A DNA stretch of 64,000 bases from Phaeoceros laevis. Its lineage: Eukaryota > Anthocerotophyta > Anthocerotopsida > Notothyladales. The notes under the pieces were generated by a model, which had not been told where the DNA came from, did no database searches, and saw only the letters and a program-made list of their open reading frames with translations. Each line of letters starts with the position of its first letter. Within the stretch, counting starts at the first letter, position 1. The position numbers and the translations under genes were made by a program. Positions 34,254 to 46,128 of this stretch are shown here, in pieces. The stretch is from the NCBI GenBank assembly GCA_049999765.1, contig JBNGIQ010009489.1, positions 62,001 to 126,000 of the forward strand. The letters run 5' to 3'.

Positions 34254-36264
34254 AGACCGATTCGTCGCCTGGAGTATGTGCTTGGCCTCACAACCACTTG
34301 CTCATGCACCTGGAGGCCCGTACGTTGCTCCTGCTCATCCCGTATGCTGTGTGAGGCCTCATTTGCAGAGCTCTTGAAGGAAATCTGGCACCAACATCCA
34401 GATCCCTTTTTCTGGTGAGAGATGAGGACGCAATGTGGGCTTATATCCTTCCGTCTCTTTTTGCAGAATTACAAGGGCCTGCCAACACAGTCTACTCGAG
34501 GGGCCTTTTCAAAGTGGATGTACAAGTACCTGAAAGGTAAACCTAAGCTCCTTCACTAGTGTTTGGTGGCCGTTCATGTTTAGGGCTGGGATTGAGGACT
34601 GGGCTCAGATTGTGCTCTTACTGATTTCTGCTAGCTGGTGGTGCCGCAAGTATCCTTTTGAGCCTCCCAGTGTTAGGTTTGTAACACCCATTTAGCACCC
34701 AAATTATTGACAGCGGGGGTAGAATTTGCTTGGATATTCTCAACATGCCCCCGAAAGTCTGGTTTGTCAGCTTCGAGTTGTGACTTTGTACTGGGTGGTG
34801 AAGAGTTTTTGTGTCCACCACTAGCCTGAAACGAAAAGACTTGGTTGCAGGGAGCGTGCACGTGGAAGCCCTTTCTGAACATCCCTACAGTTCTTACTAT
34901 ATATTGGTTTGCTCTTATCAGAGCCCAACCCCGACGATGGATTAATGGGAGATGTGGTACGGTTATCATTCTTTTGGAGAAACCGTATGTTGGGGAGTTA
35001 TGTAGCTAAGGTCGTTCATGCCCACTGCTTACAGTGTCTGTGCTCATTCATGGGTTCTTTGCACTCATTACACGGGCAATCAGAACATAACTAGCACCTC
35101 GAGTACTTCAAGATTAAAGGTTGCTCATGATCAGCATCAGTAGGACTTGCTGTCTTCCAAGTGAGAAGTGTCTGTTGTTATCCTATTTCAACCGATGACA
35201 CTTGGAGACTGTTACTTTGGGTGGTAGAGTTTCAAGGTCGGCCCCTTCAGCTGACGAGAAATTCGATAGGAAGATGCTGGGTCGAGATCATCCCTCGCCG
35301 GATACCAGGCAAGCTCAAGTGGTAGATTTAAGGTCAGCGAGGTGGCAGCGGTAACGCCAGTGTGACAAAGACCGACCCTGGGAAGGAAGCTTCCTCGTCA
35401 ACTGCAAACTGGGCATCAAAGCCATGCATATATGGAGACAGGACCGCAACAGAGAATATCAGTCCGGTGTAAAGGAAGGAGCCAACTCCCTATGGATCCA
35501 AAGCCGTAAGCAAGAATGATTACGTGAAATTGAGCACTCCTCGTCCATGGCCACTCCAATCTCTATGGTGCTCACGAGAGGACCTTTGTTAGAAGAATCT
35601 CCTGAAGCCTCTTCTCCACACCTGGCTTGAAAGTGCGAGTAATCTTGTTACCCGACTGCAGGTTACGAACGACGTCCATCTCACGTGCTACAAGTGCGGT
35701 CCCCCTCTCTGTTGTACATTTTATCTTGTTTCAAAGAAATCAGTTGGATCCAGGACAGAACTCCCTACAGGTCCGAAGCCTCAAGGACGACGTGTTCATG
35801 CAAAATTGCGCGCACACCTCGTCTACTCCCACCTCTATGCTGCCCTCCACAAGCTCGTTCTCCAGACTTGGCCTGAATGTGGGAGTCATCTTATTAGTAT
35901 TACACGAATGCTGATAAACGATGTCCATCCTGTACCTCAACAACAAATGCCCTCCTTGCAAAAAGCTCAGAGGATGAACCCTTCGCTGGTATCTCAACTT
36001 AATCAAAATACTGAGCTGCTTCATGCGATTTTCAGCACAGGTGGATGCATGGGTGCGAAAAAATTTAAAGTGTGCCGATGAGGATAGCTATAGAAAAGCC
36101 ACTGACTCACTGATTTTGACCTTAGGAGAGATGGAAATATATGTCGGCACGTAAAGAGAAACTAGTACTCATAAATACCCAAAATTAAATCCTTGAAGGA
36201 GCTGGAAGTTAACACTTCAAGCGGTTTAACACCTCATTCATTCATTCGTTCATTCAGTAAGATC
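34254..36264. other. Intergenic with one diverged duplication
   Basis: About 35606-35680 and 35845-35925 are similar (CTTCTCCACACCTGGCTTGAAAGTG against GTTCTCCAGACTTGGCCTGAATGTG, both followed by GTCCATC). The stretch at 35230-35345 reads as a protein-like open piece without a recognisable motif. No gene can be supported. Confidence 0.4.
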
Positions 36265-36904
36265 TAAGGCTGATGCTAACCGCCAGATTTGATTTAACAT
36301 GGGCTCCAGTGTTGATGAACGATGGCTGTATGTGGAAGCCAAGTATAACCTGCTGAAGTTGGGCACAGAAGACGGAACCTTGTTGTGTAAGGAAACTGTC
36401 GTGGCAGCGAGGAAGCGATTTATTGAAGGCGTGGAGGGGTATGCTGACTCCAAACCGGAGCAAACAGCCGTTGATGTCACGCAGACTAAGATCCAGTTGG
36501 CCTCCGAGTGTCTGCAGGCGTTGCAAACCAAGTTGCAGTTTGAGATGGCAGTTGAGGTGAAAACACTACAGGCTGAGAAGGAGAGTCTTGAGAAGAAGAG
36601 CCATGTCCTACAGGAGGAAACGCTGCTCGAGGCGGGGGCTAGACTGGAGCTTGCAAGAGTGCTGGCTCAGGCAGAGAACATGTCAAAAACTTGGGTAAAG
36701 GATGAAAAGGCCAAGATTGAGGCAGAAGCGAGAGAAGAGGTGGTGGCCTGTCAGATCTGTATGGTCAGACTACGCAACGTTATCATACTGCCTTGTTCTC
36801 ATGGGCTCTACGGCAACGATTGTTTGGTAGAGCACCGCAAAGCAAGCACAACCTGTCCCCTATGCAGGTCAACGATCACAGGATCGTTTCTCTACAGGTG
36901 CTAA
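36265..36904 (+). pseudogene. 5'-truncated coiled-coil RING gene (40.5 kb type)
   Basis: The open frame 36299-36904 (201 codons) matches the second half of the gene at 40506-42012, from ERWLYVEAKYNLLKLG through FIEGVEGYADSKPEQTAVDV to the RING. DNA similarity begins near 36265 and the N-terminal half is absent. The RING reads CQICMVRLRNVIILPCSHG then LYGNDC. The fifth zinc ligand (Cys of YC) is Gly here, so the domain is probably unable to fold normally. The end, CPLCRSTITGSF, is intact. Confidence 0.75.
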
Positions 36905-37439
36905 TGCGTCCAGCTTCTCATCCAGCGTTTTGTTCATCATAAGTCTTGCCATGTTCCCGGAGTCAGGACTAAGTAATATCCAAGCATGTTAAAACATTGC
37001 ATACAATCACCGAAACATCAGCTGCAGTGACCAACCTTCACGAAATCTGGGAAGTCTGTGCAAATGGCAGAGTTCCACTTTTCTATGTTTTTTCAGTACT
37101 GTAGCTAATTCACTGATAAAGCACCAGACTTGAGATGTGTTGAGTGATGGACCAGTTGGGAAGGAAACCCAAGCCATGTTGATTCGAAACCTGATTCATG
37201 CATGTTATATTGCATATGAAGACCAGACTGCTCCAGAATTCTGGTGACCAGCTTCTAAACACACACACATGAATTATGATCATGACTACACCTTGGAAAG
37301 GCAAAGTCTCACTACCCAAGCCCAACAGTTGGCTTGGCCTCATACCAGACGCACAGGAATGAGCAGCAACCAACTCAGGGCTATGACCTCGATTTACAAG
37401 CAACCAGTGTGCTGAAAAAACCCTGTAAGCTAGTATCAA

Positions 37440-38162
37440 TCATGCGATGCAGGGCATCGTACCCTGAATCACACTTCTGCAAGTAGGGCACGTTGTGTTG
37501 GTCTTCCTGTGCGTGTCAATGCCCTGACTACAAAACTGAGCGTGGAAACATGGCAGTAAGACGACATTCTTAGCACTGTTCAAGCATATCTGACATGAAC
37601 TTTCGTCCTCCAGCATCTGCCGAGAATGTTCAGCTACTTGCACCTCAGCTTGCAGGACACGCTTCTCAGCCTCCAGCTTATTCTTGTCCTCATTTGCAAG
37701 GGCCCTCTCTGCCTCCAACTTGCTCCTGTCTTCTGCCGCGGCTTTGCGGAGTCTCCAGGTCTCAGCTTCAAGTGTTACAAGCTTCCTGGACTGTAACTTT
37801 TCAAACTCTTTGGACGCCTCCTCAAAGTGGGATTGGGTTTTCCGAAACTTGTTCCTGACGACAGTCAGCTCAGCAATTTCAATCTGGCCCGGCAATCCCT
37901 CCAGCCCGGCAATCTCATCCACGAGGGCCTTGGAGGCTTCAGTAACTTGATCCAGCTTCTCCGTCAGTTTTGCCAGCTGCCCTATTCTGAGCAACGTGAG
38001 CCTGCGATCGCGAGACCTCGCACCCGGTTTGAACACAGCTGACTGGGCCCTCAGATCGTCGAACGCTGCTGCCGATTGCTTGCGCATTTCAGCTTCCGGA
38101 CAAGGTTGCGCCTGAGCTGATGTGCACCGCCCCTGCGAAGAAGTCGTGTTGACGATTGCCAA
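37440..38162 (-). CDS. Coiled-coil RING protein, RING ligand lost
   Basis: About 240 residues match the neighbour at 38868-39806 over the whole length: a variable N terminus, a helical middle (TEKLDQVTEASKALVDEIAG), a charged coiled coil (LEAERALANEDKNKLEAEKR) and a C-terminal RING. The RING reads CQICLNSAKNVVLLPCFHAQ, FCSQGIDTHRK and TCPTCRSVIQG. The sixth ligand Cys (SEC or NEC in paralogues) is Gly. There is no ATG at the position aligned with the paralogue start; the codon is TTG. The copy may therefore be a decaying duplicate or may start in another exon upstream. The two genes are tandem and on the same strand. Confidence 0.6.
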   Translation of the reverse strand: MAIVNTTSSQGRCTSAQAQPCPEAEMRKQSAAAFDDLRAQSAVFKPGARSRDRRLTLLRIGQLAKLTEKLDQVTEASKALVDEIAGLEGLPGQIEIAELTVVRNKFRKTQSHFEEASKEFEKLQSRKLVTLEAETWRLRKAAAEDRSKLEAERALANEDKNKLEAEKRVLQAEVQVAEHSRQMLEDESSCQICLNSAKNVVLLPCFHAQFCSQGIDTHRKTNTTCPTCRSVIQGTMPCIA

Positions 38163-38867
38163 CCTAGCAAGTGGAGTCCTCCCAAAACAATCTGCTCGTT
38201 AGCTGACGAGGTTGGTAAGGAAGACATTTGTACCGGACCTTTCCCGCCCAAAAGTTTGAAATCCTCAACAACACCTCCAACGGAGCTCAAACCCTAGGAT
38301 GATCGTACACTCATCCTTGTCTTCTTAGTTTGCCCGTGCCGTGTCCGTTTACTAGGGACTGTTGTGGTTGCCATTGGTTCTCTGCACTGTGGTCAAGCGC
38401 GCTTCCAAAGCAAAAACCGTGTAAAACCGAGGGGAAAGTCCCAGACATTGAGCTTGTGATCAATTCCCAGATCTCAATCCACAGGTTCCAATGGTTCACA
38501 GAATCGGAGTCATGAGTGAGTTTCACACGCGAGCTTACTATGGGCCACGTCTAATTAATTTAAGCTTAAATATAAGCTGGGTAATCAGTACATGTAATTG
38601 CGCTCCACGTTCTTGCGAAACTGACCCCTTGCAGGTCCTCAAAAGCATGGCTTAGGAATCAGCAAGCAACAACACAAGAATGATTTTCAGCTTCCATGCC
38701 ATAGCCTGGCAGGGGCATTGCAGCTGCACAGTTAACATGTCTGGTGCGAGGGGTTAGCTGTCTCCAGCTTTAGCTAGCTCATCAATTGCTTGCTCAGAAG
38801 ATCAAAGTGTCATAAGTTAAAACTATGCTAGTCTGCTCGGTGACGGAGCAATTGAAAACTTGAGATG

Positions 38868-39806
38868 TCATGGGATGAAGGGTATAGTTACCTTGATCAC
38901 AGCCCTGCAAGAAGGGCAATTTTTGTTGGTCTTCCTGTGCCGTTCTATGCACTCATTGCAGTAATGGCCGTGAAAGCAAGGCAGCAGGACCACATTCCGA
39001 GGATTCGTCATACAGATTAGGCAGGAAGCTTCATCCTCTATCCGTCTCAGATACGTTGCAGCTGCAGTGTTGGCTGCTTCCACCTCAGCTTGCAGCCTCC
39101 TCTTGTCCCCTTCCAGCCTCACTTTGTCAGCTTCCAGCCTCACTTTGTCAGTCTCCAGCCTCACTTTGTCAGCCTCCAGACTCAATATAGCAGCCTCCAG
39201 CCTTCTCTTCTCCTGATTCGCAAGAGCCTCAACTCCATCCCTGTCACCTTGTTCCCCGCCGGCTGCAACAATGTTAACCTTCCCAGACTGCATAGCCTTC
39301 AGAGCTCCGTTCACCTGCTCTAAATGCAAAGAGCTCTTACAAACCATAGATTTGACAAGTCTGGTCACAGATTCGCCCACCTGGGTGCCTCCAAGTCCAG
39401 CAATTTCATCCAAAAAGCACTTGGACACGTCAGTGAACCGGGTCAGCAATGACCGAAGGCTACGCTTCTTCCTAAACACCAACATATCAGCCCTAAACCC
39501 GGCAAGATCTACTGTCCCCATTGCTCGGTTTACCTCCAAGCTTGGAACAGCTGATCTCCCCAAAATACCTTTCAGGCTGCTAAAATCGACCCCTACCTTG
39601 TTGGAATTGCTTGCCAGGTCCTCAAAGTCTGAAATGCTTTTTCGCTCCAGAATAGCTCTTAGCCTGTCATGATCTACCCGTCTAGACCTTTCTGGTTTCA
39701 GCACTGCTGGCTTTGGTTGCAGGTATACCGGCAATTCGCTTTGTTGCGGCTGAGAGCTGCACCCATCCTCATTCCTGCTGGATGAACCCGCATTGGCCAT
39801 CACCAT
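38868..39806 (-). CDS. Coiled-coil C3HC4 RING protein, intact
   Basis: This is a single-exon gene of 312 codons starting MVMANAGSSSRNEDGC. It has a disordered N terminus, a helical region around residues 100-190 and a strongly charged coiled coil at about 190-255. The coiled coil includes heptad repeats LEADKVR/LETDKVR/LEADKVR/LEGDKRR. A complete C3HC4 RING follows at about 260-305 (CLICMTNPRNVVLLPCFHGH, YCNECIERHRKTNKNCPSC, then RAVIKV). A RING of this type usually confers E3 ubiquitin-ligase activity and pairs through its C-terminal tail. The substrate is unknown. It belongs to the cluster of about ten relatives at 25-60 kb. Confidence 0.75.
   Translation of the reverse strand: MVMANAGSSSRNEDGCSSQPQQSELPVYLQPKPAVLKPERSRRVDHDRLRAILERKSISDFEDLASNSNKVGVDFSSLKGILGRSAVPSLEVNRAMGTVDLAGFRADMLVFRKKRSLRSLLTRFTDVSKCFLDEIAGLGGTQVGESVTRLVKSMVCKSSLHLEQVNGALKAMQSGKVNIVAAGGEQGDRDGVEALANQEKRRLEAAILSLEADKVRLETDKVRLEADKVRLEGDKRRLQAEVEAANTAAATYLRRIEDEASCLICMTNPRNVVLLPCFHGHYCNECIERHRKTNKNCPSCRAVIKVTIPFIP
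39111..39173 (-). repeat. 21-bp repeat encoding exact heptads
   Basis: Three units start at 39111, 39132 and 39153 (TCCAGCCTCACTTTGTCAG on the + strand) with a partial fourth. Each encodes seven residues, LE(A/T)DKVR, so each repeat adds one coiled-coil heptad in frame. Confidence 0.85.
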
Positions 39807-40505
39807 CGTCGCTAGCCGTAATTCCGCGCCAACCTGCTGAAGCTCATTTGAAAGGCCTCCTCCTAGGTCAGGAGGGCAGCCGAGAGCGGGAAACGGTGTT
39901 GCCAGTAGGTTGGCGTACAGTGGTAACTCATGGTCAGAGTTTCCACCGGACAGGCAGAAACGGGCCGTTTAAACCGAAACTGCAGTGCACTCGTAGTCGT
40001 GTCCTATATGCAAGGGACACGTGGCTGACCGTGGAATGCGTATACCTCCACAGCCCCATGAAGGCATGTGGATGAACGCAGATGAAAAAGCTCTAAGATG
40101 AACAATCCCTTGGCAGTTGACTTTGGTCTTTGGTCTTTATCACTGGGAGAGCAGCACAAAAAAACGGTCGCCGGTCGAAAAACCTGACGGGCTGTTCAAT
40201 TCCCATTTGGAGTTGGCTAATAAACACCATATAATCTTCCTACTACTACAGTACTACACAAGTTGTGTCAAGTGGGACCCCATCATTTTCCTAGATGTTC
40301 GGATTTTTGCTCATAAACACAGGAAAGAAATCAAATCTCACTCCTCCAAATGCCAAATTCGCCAAGGACAGGTGTCGTGGATTCGCGGATTCGCCGATTC
40401 GGCGCCACCACCCGCGGGCTGCTCTCTATCGACAAGAGGTCCTATTTCGGGCAAAAACCGAGCGACATTCCCTGCCATCAGCGGGAAGCGGGGGCGCGGA
40501 AGGCG

Positions 40506-42012
40506 ATGGACCCCACCACACAAGTGGCGGCACAGCTCGCTGCTGTACAGGCCTTGCTCCGTAGAGTTTCTTCCCCGGCGGCGCATCTGCGGCACACAAT
40601 AGCCTTTCTCAATTTCCAAGAGCTGCTGAGAGGCCCCTGTCTGTGGCAGCTCTGGACGTTGCTAGCTTGCGACATGATGAGTGAGACAGAGGGCATGAAA
40701 TTCCAAGCCAACTGGGAAGTGGCCAAGGCCCAGGCCAAGTTGCGGCTGGAACACAACAGGAAAGGTGAGTCTCAATGCAGTGTTTTCCTCGCATCTTTTG
40801 CTCACTGCTGGTAGTGCATTTGTGACCAAGGGCTTGTGGTGAACACGGGGTCGTGCAGATCTTCCGGAGCTGGGGACGAAGTTGCGTCACCTGTGCAAAC
40901 ACTGGATCCTAGACTCTCCTGAATGGAGGCTTGCTGTGTGTGTGTGGCTGGAGGAGCTGGGGCCTGTTTTTGACCTACCCTTGGACGGCCATGTCTTCCA
41001 AGCTTATGACGTGAGAAAAATGCGCAAAACAATCCTTGACAGGCGCAATGCTGCTAAAGTCGTGGAGACGCTGAGGGCCGCGGCTGAAAAATTCGTCAAG
41101 AACATCGGTGAGGAACCTGACAGCGAGACGCCTGCGCTGCATCCGGGCCTGGCTTTGAAGGTGAATATGTGGAAAACGTTGACGGGTATGAGTGACCTGT
41201 GCAACACCATGACCGTCCCCATCCTCAAGAGCTGGGAACAAAAATGGGAAGTGAGGAATTGGGAGGTGTGGAAGGAGCTGTTGAGAGGCTCAGAGCGCTT
41301 GAGGATGCGAGCTAACGTCTTCGATTGGAGCCAGGAATGCGAGGCGCGATGGCTGCATGCGGAAACGAAGTGTAACATGGTGGAGATGGGGTGGACAGGG
41401 AACTTGACCTTCTTGAAGCCGCGATGGAGTAAGGAAGCGATTGTGGATGAGAGGAAACAGTTCATCGAGGGTGTGAAGGGTTATGTTGCTTCGAAACCGA
41501 GGGAATTCGCCCTAGATTTTATTGCGGATGTGCAGCTGGAAATGAAGGTGGCCTCCAAGAGTCTGCAAGTCCTGCAGACCAGGTTGCAGTCTGAGATGGC
41601 AGCCGAGGTAAAGAGGCTGCTAGCTGAGAAGGAGAGCCTTGAGAGGAGGAACCAGGAATTACAGGAAGAGAAACGGAGGATTGAACTAACAGCTAGCATG
41701 GAGCTTGAGAGGAGGAACCAGGAGTTACAGGAAGAGAAACGGAGGATTGAACTAACATCTAGCACGGAGCTTGCGAGGGTGCTGGCTCAGGCGGAGAAAG
41801 CTTTTGAGACTGAGAAGGCCAAGCTTCAAGCAGAAGTGAGAGTCGAGGTGCTGACCTGTCAGATCTGTATGGTCAAACCACGGAACGTTGTCATCCTGCC
41901 CTGCGCTCATGGGCAATACTGCCAGGATTGTTTGGAGAAGCATCGCAGAACAAAGAAAACCTGCCCCTATTGCAGAGCACCTATCACAGGATCGTTCCAA
42001 TACTGGAACTGA
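40506..42012 (+). CDS. Coiled-coil C3HC4 RING protein, long form, intact
   Basis: Two exons (40506-40764 and 40859-42012, GTGAGT donor, GTGCAG acceptor, phase 1) give 470 residues. The N-terminal 250 residues form a conserved unknown domain also present at 43.0 and 56.6 kb (EWRLAVCVWLEELGPVFDLP, HVFQAYDVRKMRKTILDRRN). A middle segment (ERKQFIEGVKGYVASKPREF) and a coiled coil follow. Inside the coiled coil ERRNQELQEEKRRIELT occurs twice. The RING (CQICMVKPRNVVILPCAHGQ, YCQDCLEKHRRTKKTCPYCR, APITGSF) has all eight ligands. It is the best reference for the family. A ubiquitin-ligase role is inferred. Confidence 0.8.
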
Positions 42013-43012
42013 TGGATGCGTGCAGGGCTACATTAGACGCTTCATGCAGCAATTGTGTGAACCTGACTGTTTAGCCAGGGGCAGCCATGGATTTTTGCAG
42101 GCTGTGAAATTCTAAGCTTTGCTGGTTTGGTGCTGCAACAGCCCAGCTGAAGATCACTTGGACGACTTCCAGGTCCGGAGTTATCCTCCGAGGTGAGTGG
42201 CACAAAGGATGCTGTACTGGCCAGTTGTTCAGGAGCTCCTTCTACAGAGCAGGCATCGTCATGGTGTGGACTTTACCTTGAAAAACACTCTTGTTGAAAT
42301 GCTGTCGACATAGCTAGCAAGAACGTATTCCCTTTTTAGGAGAGGAATATCCCAAACCTTATGCCGCAACTTGCCAGATAAACCAGATGCTGGCCTTGAG
42401 CCTCAAGTTTTCTTTGGCCTTCATAAGAGCAGCTATCCAGACCCCTACACTAGCTGTGGGTAGAACATTTACGAGAGGGCTGTTGAACAATTGTTAACCT
42501 GCAAATGGCTTGGAAGATGGGGCAGGAAGGTAGACCTAATTCTGCTAGGACAGGTGATGGGAGGACAGTCGGTTTCGAAGCTCGTAACTTTTGGGATGGA
42601 TAGTCTTCAGACTCGTCACGCTCCTGTAACACTCGGTTACACTCCAAGCGTTTATGAACGATTGGAGCAGTCGCATTCCAGACATGTTCTGAATTTGACA
42701 TGCATTTAACCAGTTAGTGAAATCTTGGAGCAGTCACACTCCACACATGTTCTGAATTTGACACGCATTTAACCAGCCCTGGTGGAAGGATACGTCTAGT
42801 TACGTTAGGATTTTTGCTGTTGTACCTTCAGATCATGATGAGGCCGATCCGATAAGCTATCAGTTTCATTACGCTCCTTCCTTCCCGCCGCTCGCATGCG
42901 CAACAGCCACGAGTTCACAACTTCACAACAATGTAGAGCCTGCTTCCAGTGGCATTGATCAACTGCCAAGAGCCTCTCACCTGGTGATGCGCAACAGCTG
43001 CTATCTTGTGAC
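42013..43012. other. Intergenic with a 52-bp direct repeat
   Basis: The unit TTGGAGCAGTC.CA.TCCA with ACATGTTCTGAATTTGACA.GCATTTAACCAG occurs at 42662-42713 and 42725-42776. No gene was seen. Confidence 0.55.
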
Positions 43013-44210
43013 ATGGTGAGCGAAGCACGCGGAGCAGAAGATGCCAGATGGGCTGTTGCCAACGTGGTCTCGAAGGCCCGACTGGAAAGGAACAGGAAAA
43101 GTGAGAGTCCGACCAGCTTTTGCAGTTGCGTGCATGCATACTTCGTGAAAAATTTGTAGGTTGATGCTTCTTAACAACAATTGGCTTGACGACCATGCAG
43201 AGCTTCTACCGCTGCAAAAACTGGAATCGATGTTGCATTCCCAGCCGCTAGATTGCCCTGAGTGGAGATTTGCGGTAGCCCTGTGGGTTGAGGAGCTGGG
43301 GGGTGCTTTTGGCATGCCCCGGGAGGGACACGTTTTCCAAGCTTACAATGTGATGGAGTACCGGCAAGTCGTCCTTGACGAGCGGAACGCCGCTCAAGTT
43401 CTCCAGACACTGGTGGTGGTGTGCGCAAAAGCCTTGAAGCTCTTGCCATGCGGTGTGGCGCGTACACTGCTCCAAGATGAGAAATTGCCCCTCCAGATGA
43501 GACTGTGGAGGGCGTTTACTAGGGCTTCTTACACTGAGCTTTGTGATAATCGGACAGTGGCAATCCTCCTGCTTTGGAAGTGGCAGTGGCGGCCCGACAG
43601 TAAGGAAAAAACAGAGAACAGGCGCACGAAAGTGTGGGAGGAGTTGGCAAGGGGGTCAGAGCTGCTAATGATGCAAGCAAACGTCTTGAATTGGAGCTCG
43701 GAGTGCGAAGAGCAATGGCTGTATCGGGAAGCAAAGCAGCTGGTGATGACGTATAAGGAGGATTTCATGCCTCAGTCCGGAAAGCGGAAAATGCACGAGA
43801 GCATTGAGGCAGGAAATGAGCAGCCATCTGGGCGTAAGAAATCTGTCCTGGATGTAAGACGGCAGTTTCTTGCTGCTGTCGAGTATGCTGTTCAGAAGAA
43901 AGAGTTTGCGATTGAAGACGTTAAAGATATGCCAGAGTTAACGTGGGCTTCCAGGGCAAAGCGGCTGGCATGGCTGCGAAGGAGACTAGAGGCAGCAGCT
44001 GCAGAGGCGACAAGAGTGTTGGCCAGGAGCGGAGAAGCCATAGCAGCTGGCAACATTGAACTAGCAGCTAGAGACGAGGAGCTTCGGGTCTCAACGAGAA
44101 AGGTCGAGGAGGCCAGTATTGAAATAGCAGCAAGAGAAGAGGAGCTTCATATCGGTATGGGCCTAACATCACGCAAGTTTGTCATTATGCTCCGCGACCA
44201 AATGCTCTGA
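43013..44210 (+). CDS. Coiled-coil protein of the RING family with a destroyed RING
   Basis: Exon 1 ends at 43100 (RARLERNRK-like VSKARLERNRK, GTGAGA donor) and exon 2 starts at 43201 after ACCATGCAG, as in the 40.5 kb gene. The unknown N-terminal domain is well kept (EWRFAVALWVEELGGAFGMP, HVFQAYNVMEYRQVVLDERN). A helical part with IEIAAREEEL repeats follows. Where the RING should start, only RKFVIML remains before a TGA at 44208-44210. The second RING half, DKSCPLCTSTITGSDLC, survives downstream at about 44225-44278. The start upstream of the ATG at 43013 is blocked by a stop. It is either a pseudogene or a RING-less paralogue. Confidence 0.6.
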
Positions 44211-44279
44211 AGCATGGTAAAACAGACAAATCGTGCCCTTTATGCACATCAACCATCACGGGATCAGACCTCTGCAGGG

Positions 44280-45172
44280 TGAGTAAGGTATTTCTACCTT
44301 TGGGGCTGTTCCCAGCATTTTTACGAATCCATGAAGGTTTGCAGTCTGCGTTTACAGTCTGAAGCTTTCAGGAATTCCTAGCGTGCTTGCTGCTGTTCGA
44401 CTTACACTATAGGTCACGATTGAAGGTTGTTCAAATCTTTCAAAGGCACACTTCCCAGGACTTTCTACAAATGTCAGGTCAATCCCCAATAGTGTCACTT
44501 GTTTTGTCAGGCAGCAAAGTTCTGCTGTTTGCAATACTAACACCTGTTTCTTGGTACCTGTAACAGCTCCAAAGTCCAACCTACTTGTGTCTAGAAGCTA
44601 TCTGGGAAAGAATTCTGAAACTGAAGCAAAAGAAAGATTCTCGTACCACTGGATTATCACTGGATCAAATTGATGGCCATATAGATGTTTTCCTTCCCCT
44701 GCATCCAGAAACTCGTCTGATGTCAAGGCGAAGAGCAACATTGTTGGAGCCACCTGCACTTGGCTTACAAGAAGCCCATGGGCATTCCATGAGGACTCAT
44801 GTCTAGCGGTTCTTGCAAAACCAAGGTTCGCGTTGTTGAACAATTCTACATGGTAAATCGACCTGCACATCGATCAACCTGCTACATAACATGCTAGTTA
44901 GCTAGTGCCCATCACTGCACTTGTGAGCTCAAAGCAGTCAGCAAACCACCCTGCTGCCCTTCAAGGCCTGACATGAACATGGTGCTCAAGGCCTGTCAAA
45001 TTCTGGCAGCAGCTGAAACGGTACAGAACGGATGGCCAGAACAGACCAGTATTTTCATCTGCAGGCCGGAAAACGAATCGTAAGCGGTGGCTGAAGTTGG
45101 AAACGAAGAGAAACATTAACGAGGAGCATGAAGGGACAGCAATTTGCACGCACCTGCAGGCTTCTTGAAAAG
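44280..45172. other. Intergenic, no gene seen
   Basis: Only short frames without motifs were seen. An upstream exon of the 45.3 kb RING gene may lie near 44970-45030. Confidence 0.4.
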
Positions 45173-45255
45173 ACTTGACCTCATTGCGGAGTGTTCCAAA
45201 GCAAAGAGGAGGAGACCAGAACCACAAACGCGCTAAGGGCGTGAACGAAGCCGAA

Positions 45256-46128
45256 ATGACGACCATGATGCTCCAGTTGGAGGAGACGGTGGGAGAAAAC
45301 GAGCTGGCAATGATCTTGAAGTTGGTGGAGGAGGAAACTATGCTGATGCACTCCGAGAAGCCTGCAAACTTATCAACAACAACGACAGACGATGCAATAA
45401 GGAGGCTGCTAGCTGAGAAGGACAGACTTGAAAAAGACAAGGCATGGCTCGAGGCTGAGAGGTGCAGACTGGAGTTAAAGACACGTGCAGCAGCAGAACT
45501 GACAGACACGCTATTCGAGAAGATGAATTCCAGAAACGCTGAAATCCTCAGCCTGATGCACCAAAAAGCCGAGATAGATGCCGCCTCGGCAGCACAAAAG
45601 GTCGAGTTCCAGAGAGAGAAGGCCTGGATCGAAGCAACCGCCAGGCAACAGGTTGAAGCAGCCAAACAACAGGTGGAAGCAGCCACGCAACAGGTTGAAG
45701 CAGCAGCCAGGAAACAGGAGGATGCTAGCAAAGCCGAAATGAAAGCTGCGGTGGAAGCAGCAGCCAGGCAACGGGTTGAGTCTAGTAAAGCCCAAATGAG
45801 AGCCGCAGTCAGGAAAGTTCAGGCACTCGAACTTGAAAACTTCCGCCTCCACGCTGCTGCAGCAGAGGAGAAGGGCAGAACGGAGGCCGAGAAACGTAGA
45901 CTGGAAGCTCAGGTGCAAGCGGCAGTTGACGCAGGTGCACATGACCGACTCAGAGTGGAAACTGAGCTGGTGTGCCAGATTTGTATGTTCAACCCCAGCA
46001 ACGTCATTTTACTGCCATGTTTCCATCGTCACTACTGCAGTGAGTGCTTGGACGCGTACCGCAAGACCAGAACAACGTGCCCTTGTTGCAAAGCTCTGAT
46101 TCTGGGGAGTGTCCCCTACATCTGCTGA
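45256..46128 (+). CDS. Coiled-coil C3HC4 RING protein, intact core
   Basis: The frame is open from 45175 and the first ATG is at 45256 (MTTMMLQLEETVGENELAMI). A basic segment before it (KQRGGDQNHKRAKG) looks protein-like, so an upstream exon is possible. The protein has a long Ala/Glu/Lys-rich coiled coil with the repeats QQVEAAKQQVEAATQQVEAA. A complete RING follows (CQICMFNPSNVILLPCFHRH, YCSECLDAYRKTRTTCPCCK, ALILGSVPYIC). All eight ligands are present. The N-terminal domain of the 40.5 kb form is absent, so two architectures exist side by side in the cluster. Confidence 0.7.
   Translation: MTTMMLQLEETVGENELAMILKLVEEETMLMHSEKPANLSTTTTDDAIRRLLAEKDRLEKDKAWLEAERCRLELKTRAAAELTDTLFEKMNSRNAEILSLMHQKAEIDAASAAQKVEFQREKAWIEATARQQVEAAKQQVEAATQQVEAAARKQEDASKAEMKAAVEAAARQRVESSKAQMRAAVRKVQALELENFRLHAAAAEEKGRTEAEKRRLEAQVQAAVDAGAHDRLRVETELVCQICMFNPSNVILLPCFHRHYCSECLDAYRKTRTTCPCCKALILGSVPYIC

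Noticed and set aside
34690-35100. Possible second solo LTR or retrotransposon end
   Set aside because: No TG..CA ends with a target duplication and no primer-binding or polypurine signal could be found.
44961-45731. 256-codon minus frame rich in Ser, Ala and Cys
   Set aside because: It is the reverse reading of a repetitive coiled coil in the 45.3 kb RING gene. Such repeats give long false frames on the other strand.
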